A DNA stretch of 26,287 bases. It comes from an uncultured Verrucomicrobiales bacterium (GTDB lineage Bacteria > Verrucomicrobiota > Verrucomicrobiia > Verrucomicrobiales > Akkermansiaceae). The notes under the pieces were generated by a model. That model did not search any database. It worked only from the letters and a program-made list of their open reading frames with translations, and was not told the origin of the DNA. The stretch lies in NCBI GenBank assembly GCA_937905985.1, contig CALCWC010000141.1, forward strand, positions 1 to 26,287, given 5' to 3'. This document shows positions 1 through 7,122 of the stretch, one piece after another. The position numbers were made by a program, and so were the translations under genes. How positions within the stretch are numbered: the stretch's first letter is position 1; each line of letters starts with the position of its first letter.

Positions 1-356
1 ACATCGACTGGCAGAACCGGCGCGTGGTGGTGCGGCCCACCACCAGCAAGACGGGCGGCGGGCGCGTGGTGCCGCTGCGCAAGGCGGATGCCATCACCGT
101 CCGCACCATTCCTCACTGCTGGATCCACCGCTGGCGCGCGATACGCGAAGCGGCAGGCTGGAGCAAGGAAACCGCCCATCCATGGCGGCAGGATGTTTGC
201 CGCCACACGTTTGCCTCATATCATGCGGCGTGTTTCAGGAATTTTGCGGCGCTACAGTTAGAGATGGGCCACAGGGATTCCAGCCTGCTGCGTACGCGGT
301 ACGTGTATGCGGGGAACGGAACCGAAGCCTCTGCCCAACGCTATTTCAGTGTCTAA
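1..356 (+). CDS. Tyrosine recombinase/integrase, C-terminal part (runs in from left edge)
   Basis: The frame is open from base 3 (Ile-Asp-Trp-Gln) to the TAA at 354-356, so the gene starts outside the window. What remains is the C-terminal half of a tyrosine recombinase catalytic domain: the beta-hairpin lysine in TSKTGGGR, the box II segment with Arg-His in DVCRHTFASYHA, the GH motif in LEMGHRDSS, and the nucleophile tyrosine in LLRTRYVY. The usual first His of HxxR seems replaced (Gln-Asp at that place), as it is in the related full-length gene at 6079-7110. The two proteins share HTFASYHA, RNFA-LQ-EMGHR and LLRTRY, so they are paralogues. A GTG in frame at 24 is probably not the start, because the family domain extends further upstream. 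Role by family: strand exchange at specific DNA sites; the target site is unknown. Confidence 0.85.
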   Translation, partial: IDWQNRRVVVRPTTSKTGGGRVVPLRKADAITVRTIPHCWIHRWRAIREAAGWSKETAHPWRQDVCRHTFASYHAACFRNFAALQLEMGHRDSSLLRTRYVYAGNGTEASAQRYFSV

Positions 357-394
357 TTTAGCCGAGGATTTATTGAGTTCGCGCGCCGCGCGGC

Positions 395-405
395 GGGGGG
401 GGGGG
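395..405. repeat. Homopolymeric G11 tract
   Basis: Eleven consecutive G residues lie between the recombinase end and the next gene, and end one base before the predicted -35 box of ilvA-maf. Tracts of this length are prone to replication slippage. Its place directly upstream of -35, not in the spacer, means length changes would alter upstream promoter context but not the -35/-10 distance. Confidence 0.95.
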
Positions 406-406
406 C

Positions 407-435
407 TTGAAAAAATCGCGCGGATGTGTTAGGAT
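407..435 (+). promoter_or_regulatory. Predicted sigma70-type promoter of ilvA-maf
   Basis: TTGAAA at 407-412 and TAGGAT at 430-435 are separated by 17 bp. Transcription should start near 442, only about 8 nt before the ATG at 450. This supports the ATG at 450 over the in-frame GTG at 426, which lies upstream of the predicted transcript start. Confidence 0.6.
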
Positions 436-449
436 GCGGGCAAGAAACC

Positions 450-2540
450 ATGAGCGAGCTTAAGGATAGATTGTTCGACGAGATATTGGAGGCACGGCAG
501 CGTGTGTATGCGGTGGGAAGCCCCACGCCGCTGCAAAAGGTGGAAATCCCCGGTGTGCCGCTCACCATTTTCGCCAAGCGCGAGGATCTGGGCCCCATCA
601 ACGCCTACAAGTGGCGTGGCGCTTTCAACTGCATGAGCAAGCTCTCCCCGGAGCAGCGTGCCAAGGGCGTGGTGGCCGCCAGCGCTGGCAACCACGGCCA
701 GGGCGTGGCGCTCGCCGCTGCCAGGCTTGGCTGCCACGCATATGTCTACATGCCCCGCTCCACGCCCTCGGTGAAGCAGGAGGCTGTGCGCCGCCACGGC
801 GGCGACCACGTCAAGATTGTACTCACCGGAGATTCCTATGATGCCGCCGCGGCAGCTGCGCATGAGTTCGCCGACGAGCGCGGGCTCACCTTCGTGCATG
901 CGTATGACGACCTGGCCACCATGGGTGGGCAGGGCACGCTGGCGGACGAGGTGGTGATGAGCGGGCAGGGGAACTTCACACGTGTCTATTTGCAGATTGG
1001 CGGTGGCGGCCTGGCCTCCGCCTGCGCGTGCTGGTTCAAGAAATACTGGCCGGATTGCAAGTGCATTGGCGTGGAGGGTACCACCCAGGCTTCCATGAAG
1101 CAGGCTGTGGAGCACGGTAAACGCGTGGTGCTGCACGATATAGACGTGTTCTGCGATGGCACCGCGGTGCGCCAGGCCGGCGAGAACACCTACCCGCTCT
1201 GCAAGGATCTGCTGGACGGTTTCCTGACCGTGAGCAACGACGAGGTGTGCCGCGCCATGCGCACGCTCTGGAATTCCCTGCGCGTGATTCCGGAGCCCTC
1301 CGGTGCCATGGGTTTGGCCGCGCTCATGCAGGATTGGGAGGCGGGGCGCATCTCCGCAGACGAACGCTGTCTGGTGGTCATCTCCGGCGGCAACATGGAC
1401 TTCTCCCAGCTGCGCATGGTTTCCCGCATGGCGGGCGTGCAGGACTCCAACCGCCGGGAGCGCTACCTGCGCCTGGCCGTGGCTACGGAGAGCTGGGACA
1501 TCCGCCACTACCGCGACGACATCCCGGCCAAGGTGCTCATCACGGATGTGCAGTTCGGCCGCATCAACGGCGACACCCAGTACCCCGTGTTCGGCCTGCT
1601 CACCACAGACGCCGAGTTCTCGGAAATCTACCGCCGCCTAGAGGAAAAGGGGTTCCGCCCCTTGGATGCCTCTCAGGATGTGGGCGTGCGTTTCCGCATG
1701 ATCAACTACGACCGCGCGAGCATCAAGCACCCCGCGCTCTACGCCGTGGAGTTCCCGGAACGCCCCGGCGCGTTCAACGAATTCATCAGCCATGTGAACA
1801 AGTTCGCCTCGCTCTGCTACTTCGACTACCGCTATTCCGGCGAATCCGTGGGCCGCGCGCTCGTGGGGCTGGATTTCCACAACGAGGGCTACCACCACAC
1901 GTTCATGGATGCCGTGCAGGGGCTGCTCGGCACCACTATCCAGGGTATCCGCGAATTGCAGGTGGAGCGGCACCACGTGCTGCGTGAGTCCGAGCGCCTC
2001 ATCCTCGCATCCGCCTCCCCGCGCCGCCACAGCCTGCTGCAGCGCGAGGGCGTGGATTTCCTCGTGGTGGTCCGCCAGGTGCAGGAATCCTGCGACTCAT
2101 CGCTTGCCCCGGAAGCCCTCTGTGCCCGCAACGCCTCCCTCAAGGCGGAGGCTGTGGCTCGCGATTTCCCGCAGGATACGGTGGTGGGCGCAGACACCAT
2201 GGTGTTCCTGGACGGCAAGCCCTACGGCAAGCCCAGGGATGAGGAGGACGCCGTGCGCATGCTCTCTGAACTACAGGGCCGCACCCACTGCGTGTGCACC
2301 GCCGTGGCGGTCATCATGCCCGGCGGCGAGCGTCGCGATTTTACAGAGAAAAGCTACGTCACCTTCCGCAAGATGAGCGAGGAGGATATCCGCAACTACA
2401 TCCACGAGGTCTATGTGATGGACAAGGCCGGAGCCTACGCCATGCAGGAGAAGAGCGAGCTGATTGTGGAAAAGGTGGAAGGCGACGAGGACAACGTGGT
2501 GGGCCTTCCCGTGAAACGCCTGCTCAAGGTGCTGTCATGA
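450..2540 (+). CDS. ilvA: Threonine dehydratase fused to a Maf nucleotide pyrophosphatase
   Basis: One uninterrupted frame of 696 codons carries two enzymes. Residues 1 to about 512 are a biosynthetic threonine ammonia-lyase (threonine to 2-oxobutanoate, first step to isoleucine): the PLP lysine is K54 in AYKWRGAF, with SAGNHGQG at 78-85, the phosphate-binding GGGGL at 184-188 and SGGN at 312-315. A regulatory part with two ACT-like halves follows (about 340-425 and 428-505, including EFPERPGAF). Residues 517-696 are a complete Maf domain: LILASASPRR at its start, VVGADTMV, GKP, and NVVGLP near the end. Maf proteins hydrolyse non-canonical or pyrimidine nucleoside triphosphates. The linker is only about 10 residues. 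Each half has its family's usual length, so this is a true fusion and not an overlap. The stop overlaps the GH20 start (ATGA). No Shine-Dalgarno motif is evident. Confidence 0.93.
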   Translation: MSELKDRLFDEILEARQRVYAVGSPTPLQKVEIPGVPLTIFAKREDLGPINAYKWRGAFNCMSKLSPEQRAKGVVAASAGNHGQGVALAAARLGCHAYVYMPRSTPSVKQEAVRRHGGDHVKIVLTGDSYDAAAAAAHEFADERGLTFVHAYDDLATMGGQGTLADEVVMSGQGNFTRVYLQIGGGGLASACACWFKKYWPDCKCIGVEGTTQASMKQAVEHGKRVVLHDIDVFCDGTAVRQAGENTYPLCKDLLDGFLTVSNDEVCRAMRTLWNSLRVIPEPSGAMGLAALMQDWEAGRISADERCLVVISGGNMDFSQLRMVSRMAGVQDSNRRERYLRLAVATESWDIRHYRDDIPAKVLITDVQFGRINGDTQYPVFGLLTTDAEFSEIYRRLEEKGFRPLDASQDVGVRFRMINYDRASIKHPALYAVEFPERPGAFNEFISHVNKFASLCYFDYRYSGESVGRALVGLDFHNEGYHHTFMDAVQGLLGTTIQGIRELQVERHHVLRESERLILASASPRRHSLLQREGVDFLVVVRQVQESCDSSLAPEALCARNASLKAEAVARDFPQDTVVGADTMVFLDGKPYGKPRDEEDAVRMLSELQGRTHCVCTAVAVIMPGGERRDFTEKSYVTFRKMSEEDIRNYIHEVYVMDKAGAYAMQEKSELIVEKVEGDEDNVVGLPVKRLLKVLS

Positions 2541-3820
2541 GGCTTTTCTCCCTGCTGCCGCTTGCGTTTGCCCTCCTTTCCTCCGCGCAGGGGGTCATCC
2601 CCGCGCCGCAGCACATCACCCGCAACCCCGCGGAGCAATTGCCGCCCATGCCGCAGGTGGAGGGTGCCTACACCCTCTGCTATGATGCGCAGGTCGGACA
2701 ATGGCGGGTGAATGCCAACGACGAGCTGGGGCGCCGCTACGCCTCTATCACCGCCGCCGCTTTGGAACGGGAAAATGGCGGCACCCTGCCGCCTTTCGTG
2801 GCTGTGTGCGACTACCCGCGCTACTCTTGGCGCGGCCTGCACCTGGATGTGTCGCGCCACTTCTTCCCGCCGGAGGTCGTGCGCGAGTACATCGACCGCA
2901 TGGCGGAGCTGAAGCTCAACCGCCTGCACCTGCACCTCACCGACGGCCCCGGCTGGCGCATTGAGATTAAGAAATACCCGCGTCTCACCTCGTTTGCCGC
3001 CTGGCGCAAGGATTTGGGGGTGGAGGACTGGGACTGGCCAACCATCCAGATTGGCCCGGACTATCCCAAGGTGGAGGGCGGCTTCTACACGCAGGACGAC
3101 ATGCACGCGCTGGTGCAGTATGCCCGCGAGCGAGGCATCATGATTGTGCCGGAAATCGACATGCCGGGCCACTCGTATGCCGCCATTGCAGCCTACCCCG
3201 AAATCGGGAGACCGGATTTCCCCCAAAACGGCCTGCGCGGCGGCGATGTCATGGATGTGGCCAGCCCCCGCTCATTGCAATTCGCCAAGGATGTGCTCTG
3301 CGAACTGATGCAAATCTTCCCCGCCCCCACCCCCCTGCATCTCGGCGGGGACGAGGTCGACCCGCGTTTCGCCACTGCTGAACAGCAGCGGGAGTGGATG
3401 CAGACGCTCGTGGACTTCTGCCGCGAGCACGGACGAGAGGCCATCGTCTGGGACGAGGCCGCCACCAACGGCGTGCAGAGACAAACCTCCATGGTCTGGC
3501 ATGCCTCCGGCACGGAAAAACTTTTCCAATCCGGCGCACCCCTTATCCTTTGTCCCTGCTCGCACTTCTATTTCGACTACCGCCCCACGCAGGACGACCC
3601 TGGCTCCGTCCCCGCCATCATCACCCTGCAAAAGGTCTTTGAATACCCCGTGCCGCAGGGCAACATCCTCGGCATCCAAGCCAACCTCTGGACGGAACAC
3701 ATCTCCACCAGGGAACGCCTGTTCCACATGGCCTTTCCCCGCGCCGCCGCGCTTGCCGAGCGCGCCTGGGGTAGCCCCAATCGCCCCTTCGCGCATTTTC
3801 TCAAGGACCTCAAACCCTAA
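2537..3820 (+). CDS. Secreted GH20 beta-N-acetylhexosaminidase
   Basis: This is a 427-residue glycoside hydrolase family 20 protein. It starts at the ATG overlapping the previous stop (ATGA), giving a typical signal peptide (MRLFSLLPLAFALLSSAQG); the longer upstream frame overlaps ilvA-maf and is spurious. Family features in order: RGLHLDVSRHF, LHLHLTDGPGWRIEIKKYPRL, VPEIDMPGH, and the catalytic pair Asp272-Glu273 in HLGGDEV. Members release terminal N-acetylglucosamine or N-acetylgalactosamine by substrate-assisted catalysis, which in a gut organism fits mucin or glycan breakdown. The N-terminal GH20b-like region is short (about 90 residues before the barrel). There is no lipobox, so a periplasmic or exported soluble location is likely. 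It is probably co-transcribed with ilvA-maf, although the functions seem unrelated. Confidence 0.92.
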   Translation: MRLFSLLPLAFALLSSAQGVIPAPQHITRNPAEQLPPMPQVEGAYTLCYDAQVGQWRVNANDELGRRYASITAAALERENGGTLPPFVAVCDYPRYSWRGLHLDVSRHFFPPEVVREYIDRMAELKLNRLHLHLTDGPGWRIEIKKYPRLTSFAAWRKDLGVEDWDWPTIQIGPDYPKVEGGFYTQDDMHALVQYARERGIMIVPEIDMPGHSYAAIAAYPEIGRPDFPQNGLRGGDVMDVASPRSLQFAKDVLCELMQIFPAPTPLHLGGDEVDPRFATAEQQREWMQTLVDFCREHGREAIVWDEAATNGVQRQTSMVWHASGTEKLFQSGAPLILCPCSHFYFDYRPTQDDPGSVPAIITLQKVFEYPVPQGNILGIQANLWTEHISTRERLFHMAFPRAAALAERAWGSPNRPFAHFLKDLKP

Positions 3821-3916
3821 TGGCCCACTTCATTTTTTTGCGTAAATACGCAATTTTCTAAAGTCTAACTTTGTAAAATACGCAAATTCAGCACTATACA
3901 AATCGAAAACTAAGCC
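3821..3916. other. AT-rich spacer between convergent genes, with palindrome and direct repeat
   Basis: The GH20 gene and uppS converge on this 96-bp spacer, which is far richer in A/T than its surroundings. It contains a palindrome at 3838-3853 (TTGCGTA-AA-TACGCAA) and a 10-bp direct repeat AAATACGCAA at 3844-3853 and 3876-3885. The palindrome is followed by TTTT (3854-3857), so it could end plus-strand transcription, but the 2-nt loop and short T run make a weak terminator. It could also be a protein-binding site. Confidence 0.5.
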
Positions 3917-4627
3917 CTACCTCTTTCCGTAGCGCCTGTTGCGGGCGGCGTAGTCGTTGAGGGCGGCATCAAAGTCCGCGCGGCCGAAATCCGGCCAGAG
4001 GGTGTCTGTGACGTGGATTTCCGCGTAGCTGATCTGCCAGAGCAGGTAGTTGGAGATGCGCATTTCCCCAGAGGTGCGGATGAGCAAATCCGGATCAGGC
4101 ATGCCGGCGGTGTACAGGCGGGATGAGAGCAGCTCCGGCGTGATGTCCGACGGCTCCAGCTTGCCGTCCTTTACCTCCTGCGCCAGGGCGCGGGCGGCTG
4201 CGGTTATCTCCTGGCGCGAGCCGTAGGAGAGGGCCAGCACGGTGTTGAGCCCCGTGTTTCCCTTGGTTTTCTCCACCACGTCTTTAAGGGCTTCCTGCGC
4301 TTTCTTGGGGAGCATGTAGAGCTCGCCGATGGCGTGCAGGCGCACGTTCTTCTCCATCATTTCCGGCAGGCGCTCGTACAGGTACTTTACCAGCATGCGC
4401 ATGAGCGCGGTCACCTCCAGCTTGGAGCGCCCCCAGTTCTCTGTGGAGAACGCGTACAAGGTAAGCCACTTCACGCCCCGCTCCCGGCAGAGGTCAATGA
4501 CGCGCTGCACGGTTTGCCCGCCTTGCTCATGGCCTTTGGCGCGCGGCACGCCATGCTGCTGGGCCCAGCGGCCGTTGCCATCCATGATGACGGCGATGTG
4601 TTCGGGGATGTTCGGGGCGTCGGCCAT
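3917..4627 (-). CDS. uppS: Undecaprenyl diphosphate synthase (isoprenyl transferase)
   Basis: This 236-residue cis-prenyltransferase makes undecaprenyl diphosphate from farnesyl and isopentenyl diphosphates, supplying the lipid carrier for peptidoglycan, LPS and other glycans. Family signatures: HIAVIMDGNGRWA near the N-terminus with the catalytic Asp, LYAFSTENWGR, and LLIRTSGEMRISNYLLWQISYAEI near the C-terminus. The length is normal for the family. The frame extends 19 codons upstream to 4684, but the conserved start is at the ATG at 4627, which lies 7 bp after the kdsB stop. The two genes therefore form an operon driven from the promoter at 5481-5509. No Shine-Dalgarno motif is obvious between them, so translational coupling is plausible. 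Confidence 0.95.
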   Translation of the reverse strand: MADAPNIPEHIAVIMDGNGRWAQQHGVPRAKGHEQGGQTVQRVIDLCRERGVKWLTLYAFSTENWGRSKLEVTALMRMLVKYLYERLPEMMEKNVRLHAIGELYMLPKKAQEALKDVVEKTKGNTGLNTVLALSYGSRQEITAAARALAQEVKDGKLEPSDITPELLSSRLYTAGMPDPDLLIRTSGEMRISNYLLWQISYAEIHVTDTLWPDFGRADFDAALNDYAARNRRYGKR

Positions 4628-4634
4628 GGAGCTA

Positions 4635-5456
4635 TCACAGTTCGAATTCTCCGTACTCGGCCAAGATGGCCTCCACGCGCGCAACGTCCTCCGGGGAGTC
4701 CACGCCGCTGGTGGATTTGCGGCCGCGGTAGGTCACCTCCACCATCTTCACGCGCAACCCGTTGTAGAGGAAGCGCATTTGCTCCAGCCCCTCCACGCAG
4801 CCTTTCTCGTAGTCGGACTCCGGAAGGTCAAAGTAGTTTTTCAATGCGGCGAGCGTGTAGGCGTATAGTCCCACATGGCGGCGCACCGGGCTCTTCTCCA
4901 GCTCTTCGCGCGCCTTCTCCGGCTTGCGGATGGCAGGGATGGTGCCCTTGGAGAACGCCAAGGCATAACCGTTTTTGTCCACCAGAACCGTGGTGCCGCT
5001 GTACGGCGTGGTCTTCTTGGATTCCACCAGGTTGTCGTACTCGGCCCAGTCCAGGTGGATGCACGGCGTGAACACGTCAGCCGGGCATGCCTTCCACTCG
5101 TCGATAAGCTGCTGGATGACCCACGGCGGGCACAGAGGGTTGTCACCCTGCAAATTGATGATGAAGTCTGGCTGCTCCGCCTGGCGGCTCACCGCATCCC
5201 AGCAGCGTTCCGTGCCGCTGCGGCAGGTTTCCGATGTCATCACCGCCGGGATGCAGGCCCCGGCGCAGTAGTCTGTGATGCGCGTGTCGTCCGTGGCCAC
5301 CACGTAGCTGCAATTCTCGTTGTGGCGGCAGATGGAGGCGGCGATGTCCGCCACGCGGCGTATCATTTCCACCCCGGCTATCTTGACCAGGGGCTTGCCC
5401 GGCAGGCGGGTGGATGCGTAGCGCGCGGGGATGACTATCAAAATCTTCTGGGACAT
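4635..5456 (-). CDS. kdsB: 3-deoxy-manno-octulosonate cytidylyltransferase (CMP-KDO synthase)
   Basis: A 273-residue nucleotidyltransferase that activates KDO as CMP-KDO for the LPS inner core, so the organism is a Gram-negative with LPS. Signatures: IPARYASTRLPGKPL at residues 10-24, SGTERCWDAV, INLQGDNPL, RRHVGLYAY, and the metal-site Asp in SGVDSPEDV. It is some 20 residues longer than typical KdsB, with the extra sequence around the middle (roughly 145-190, rich in Lys/Glu). The usual QGDEP motif reads QGDNP, a departure at a normally acidic position. Other CMP-sugar synthetases of this fold are possible but less likely. First gene of the kdsB-uppS operon; the ATG at 5456 fits the promoter just upstream. 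Confidence 0.88.
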   Translation of the reverse strand: MSQKILIVIPARYASTRLPGKPLVKIAGVEMIRRVADIAASICRHNENCSYVVATDDTRITDYCAGACIPAVMTSETCRSGTERCWDAVSRQAEQPDFIINLQGDNPLCPPWVIQQLIDEWKACPADVFTPCIHLDWAEYDNLVESKKTTPYSGTTVLVDKNGYALAFSKGTIPAIRKPEKAREELEKSPVRRHVGLYAYTLAALKNYFDLPESDYEKGCVEGLEQMRFLYNGLRVKMVEVTYRGRKSTSGVDSPEDVARVEAILAEYGEFEL

Positions 5457-5480
5457 GGCGAGTATGATTTGAACGCCGCC

Positions 5481-5509
5481 ATCATAGCCTATTCACCGCT
5501 GTTTGCCAA
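5481..5509 (-). promoter_or_regulatory. Predicted promoter of kdsB-uppS
   Basis: On the minus strand TTGGCA (5504-5509) and TATGAT (5481-5486) are spaced by 17 bp. Both hexamers match the consensus at 5 of 6 positions. The predicted transcript start near 5474 leaves a leader of about 18 nt before the kdsB ATG at 5456. Confidence 0.65.
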
Positions 5510-5522
5510 GAGAAAACGGATG

Positions 5523-5801
5523 CTAGCGCCCGCGCCGATGCAGGGCAGGGCGGATTTCCATGGAAAACGTGTAGAAGTTGGGGAAGCTTTTCGGCGCGCG
5601 TGATTCAATCAGTGCCACCACTCCGTCCAGTGGCATGTGCCGAACATCGCTCCTGCTCATGAAGCTGGTGAACATGTAGAGCCCCAGCTTGATGAGCGAG
5701 GTCTTGTCCACCCCGCGCTCAGACATCAGCTTCGCGAGCCGATGCTCTATTTCATACGAGGAACGGAAGGAGCAAACTGGTCTGGAGTATTCTTTTTTCA
5801 A
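5523..5801 (-). CDS. Small ribbon-helix-helix-type protein, putative regulator
   Basis: This is a 92-residue protein if it starts at the TTG at 5801. The frame stays open to an ATG at 5843, but those 14 extra codons run through the inverted repeat at 5821-5839 and look non-coding. Residues 9-45 fit the beta-helix-helix layout of MetJ/Arc-type DNA-binding proteins: strand VCSFRSS (9-15), helix 16-30 (YEIEHRLAKLMSERG), turn, and helix 33-45 (KTSLIKLGLYMFT). About 45 more residues follow, with no recognised domain, ending in a basic tail (HRRGR). Such proteins are usually dimeric repressors, often autoregulated. No toxin partner is visible: the neighbours are kdsB (same strand, downstream) and a divergent recombinase. 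The assignment rests on pattern only. Confidence 0.55.
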   Translation of the reverse strand: MKKEYSRPVCSFRSSYEIEHRLAKLMSERGVDKTSLIKLGLYMFTSFMSRSDVRHMPLDGVVALIESRAPKSFPNFYTFSMEIRPALHRRGR

Positions 5802-5820
5802 CGTTTTGCCCTGCCAGCAT

Positions 5821-5839
5821 AGCGGATTGGTAATCCGCT
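5821..5839. promoter_or_regulatory. Inverted repeat, possible operator (copy 1)
   Basis: AGCGGATT-GGT-AATCCGCT is a perfect 8-bp inverted repeat with a 3-bp centre. It lies just upstream of the proposed start of the ribbon-helix-helix gene and directly abuts a weak minus-strand -10-like TATGCT (5816-5821). Position and symmetry suit an autoregulatory operator. Its inner 13 bp recur, inverted, at 5994-6006. Confidence 0.5.
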
Positions 5840-5993
5840 GCACTTCCTCAAAAACCCGCTATTCCGCATGGCGTCAGCGTTGCCGGATTTTTCCCACAGT
5901 TGCAAACACACCCAAAAACAATGTGTGTCCTACAGTGCATGAAGCCTTGCAATGCGCGCAGCTACGCGCTTTTCAGGCAAAAAATCTTGACAT

Positions 5994-6008
5994 CGGATTA
6001 CCAATCAG
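5994..6008. promoter_or_regulatory. Second copy of the inverted-repeat motif, possible operator (copy 2)
   Basis: CGGATTACCAATC at 5994-6006 is the exact reverse complement of 5825-5837 and keeps the GATT-N3-AATC symmetry. It follows a TTGACA (5987-5992) that lacks a good -10 at the normal distance. It lies about 35-80 bp upstream of the predicted promoter of the plus-strand recombinase, so one protein could control both divergent genes. Alternatively the two copies are the ends of a 182-bp element (5825-6006). Confidence 0.45.
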
Positions 6009-6042
6009 GGCGTGGGCATCCCATGCGCTGCGCTATCTGTTA

Positions 6043-6072
6043 TTGAGCCGGCCCACTTCATCGGTGTATACC
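6043..6072 (+). promoter_or_regulatory. Weak predicted promoter of the recombinase gene
   Basis: TTGAGC (6043-6048) and TATACC (6067-6072) are 18 bp apart, each with a 4-of-6 match. If used, transcription would begin almost exactly at the ATG (6079), giving a leaderless message like several others in the window. Confidence 0.35.
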
Positions 6073-6078
6073 ACCTGA

Positions 6079-7110
6079 ATGAAATCTGAACACAAGGAAA
6101 TTGAAAGTGCTCTTGCAGATGCCGGTATGACAATGCTCCAGGCGGTGCGATTGGCGTTGAACCTGGTTGAGACGGGCGGTATGCGACACCGCGGCACAGT
6201 GAGCATGCAACGCTGCCGCCGCCTCATCCAGCTTGGTAGTGAGCAATGGCGCGCCCTTCACAACAGTGTGAGTTTTGGCGTAGCGATGCAAAGCCTGCTG
6301 CAGTCCAAAGCCTCCCGCCGCAAACGCACGCGGCAGGAAATCCGCGGTGTCGCCGCACGTCTTCTACGCGCCGTGCCGCAGTTGGCGCGCCGCCGTGTGA
6401 ACACCATCTCTCCCCGGGAGCTGGACTGCATGCTGAACACGCACTTGCCCACGCCACGCCAGCGGGAGAAGGCGCGCATCATCCTGCACGGCCTTTTTGC
6501 CCACTGTATGCGCCAAGGGTGGATGCAGAGCTGCTCCAACCCAGCCGCAGCCCTGCGGTACGACCTTGGGGAGGAAACGGAGATAGCGCCGCTGGAATGG
6601 CGTCAGATGCGGCACTTGCTGCGCACAGCCCGCCGCGAGGAGCACCGCACCTGCATGCCCGCTCTGGGGCTTATGCTCTGGGCGGGAATACGCCCCGCTG
6701 AGGTGGAACGCCTGCATTGGGGGGACATAGACCTTGCCGAATGCGTGGTTGCCGTGCACCCCCGACATTCCAAGACCGGTGGGCGGCGGCACGTGCAGAT
6801 TTGCCCGGCCCTTGCAGATTGGCTGCGGGAAGCGGCCCCTTCTCGCCCGCCGGCGGAGCAGAGCGTCTGCCCACCCAACTGGCGGCGCCGTTGGTTGCGC
6901 CTGCGCGCGGCTGCGGGAATCGTTCCCTGGCCTCAGGATGTGTTGCGCCACACCTTTGCCAGTTATCATGCCAAGCATTACCGCAACTTTGCCTTGCTGC
7001 AAATGGAGATGGGACACCGTTCTGCAGAGCTGCTGCGCACCCGCTACCTGAACATGCGCGGCGTGACCGCAGCCCATGCTGCCGAATTCTGGAAATCTCC
7101 ACCGCGTTGA
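6079..7110 (+). CDS. Tyrosine recombinase/integrase
   Basis: A full-length 343-residue site-specific recombinase. The N-terminal half is basic (KASRRKRTRQEIRG), with a core-binding-like helical region up to about residue 155. The catalytic domain follows: box I Arg in LWAGIRPAEVERLHWGDID, hairpin Lys in RHSKTGGRRHVQI, box II Arg-His in QDVLRHTFASYHA, MEMGHRS, and the tyrosine in LLRTRYLN. The first His of the classical HxxR triad position appears to be Gln or Asp, as in the paralogue at the left edge. No excisionase, phage or transposon genes adjoin it. The only possible partner is the divergent ribbon-helix-helix gene, with which it shares a spacer carrying two copies of an inverted repeat. 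It ends 12 bp from the convergent hypothetical gene. Confidence 0.88.
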   Translation: MKSEHKEIESALADAGMTMLQAVRLALNLVETGGMRHRGTVSMQRCRRLIQLGSEQWRALHNSVSFGVAMQSLLQSKASRRKRTRQEIRGVAARLLRAVPQLARRRVNTISPRELDCMLNTHLPTPRQREKARIILHGLFAHCMRQGWMQSCSNPAAALRYDLGEETEIAPLEWRQMRHLLRTARREEHRTCMPALGLMLWAGIRPAEVERLHWGDIDLAECVVAVHPRHSKTGGRRHVQICPALADWLREAAPSRPPAEQSVCPPNWRRRWLRLRAAAGIVPWPQDVLRHTFASYHAKHYRNFALLQMEMGHRSAELLRTRYLNMRGVTAAHAAEFWKSPPR

Positions 7111-7122
7111 CTGAACGCGGGC

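Noticed and set aside
429..1508. 359-codon minus-strand frame opposite ilvA
   Set aside because: Antisense to the PLP domain with all conserved motifs; no promoter or plausible fold.
2294..2536. 81-codon N-terminal extension of the GH20 frame
   Set aside because: It overlaps the Maf domain in another frame and would bury the signal peptide; the ATGA overlap at 2537 is the natural start.
5844..5993. Possible tRNA or small RNA in the divergent spacer
   Set aside because: A 6-bp stem (ACACAC/GTGTGT, 5906-5928) exists, but there is no cloverleaf, T-loop motif or terminator.
3822..6060. Shared 12-mer GGCCCACTTCAT at 3822 and about 6050
   Set aside because: A 12-bp match is expected by chance several times in a window of this size, and the flanks do not match.
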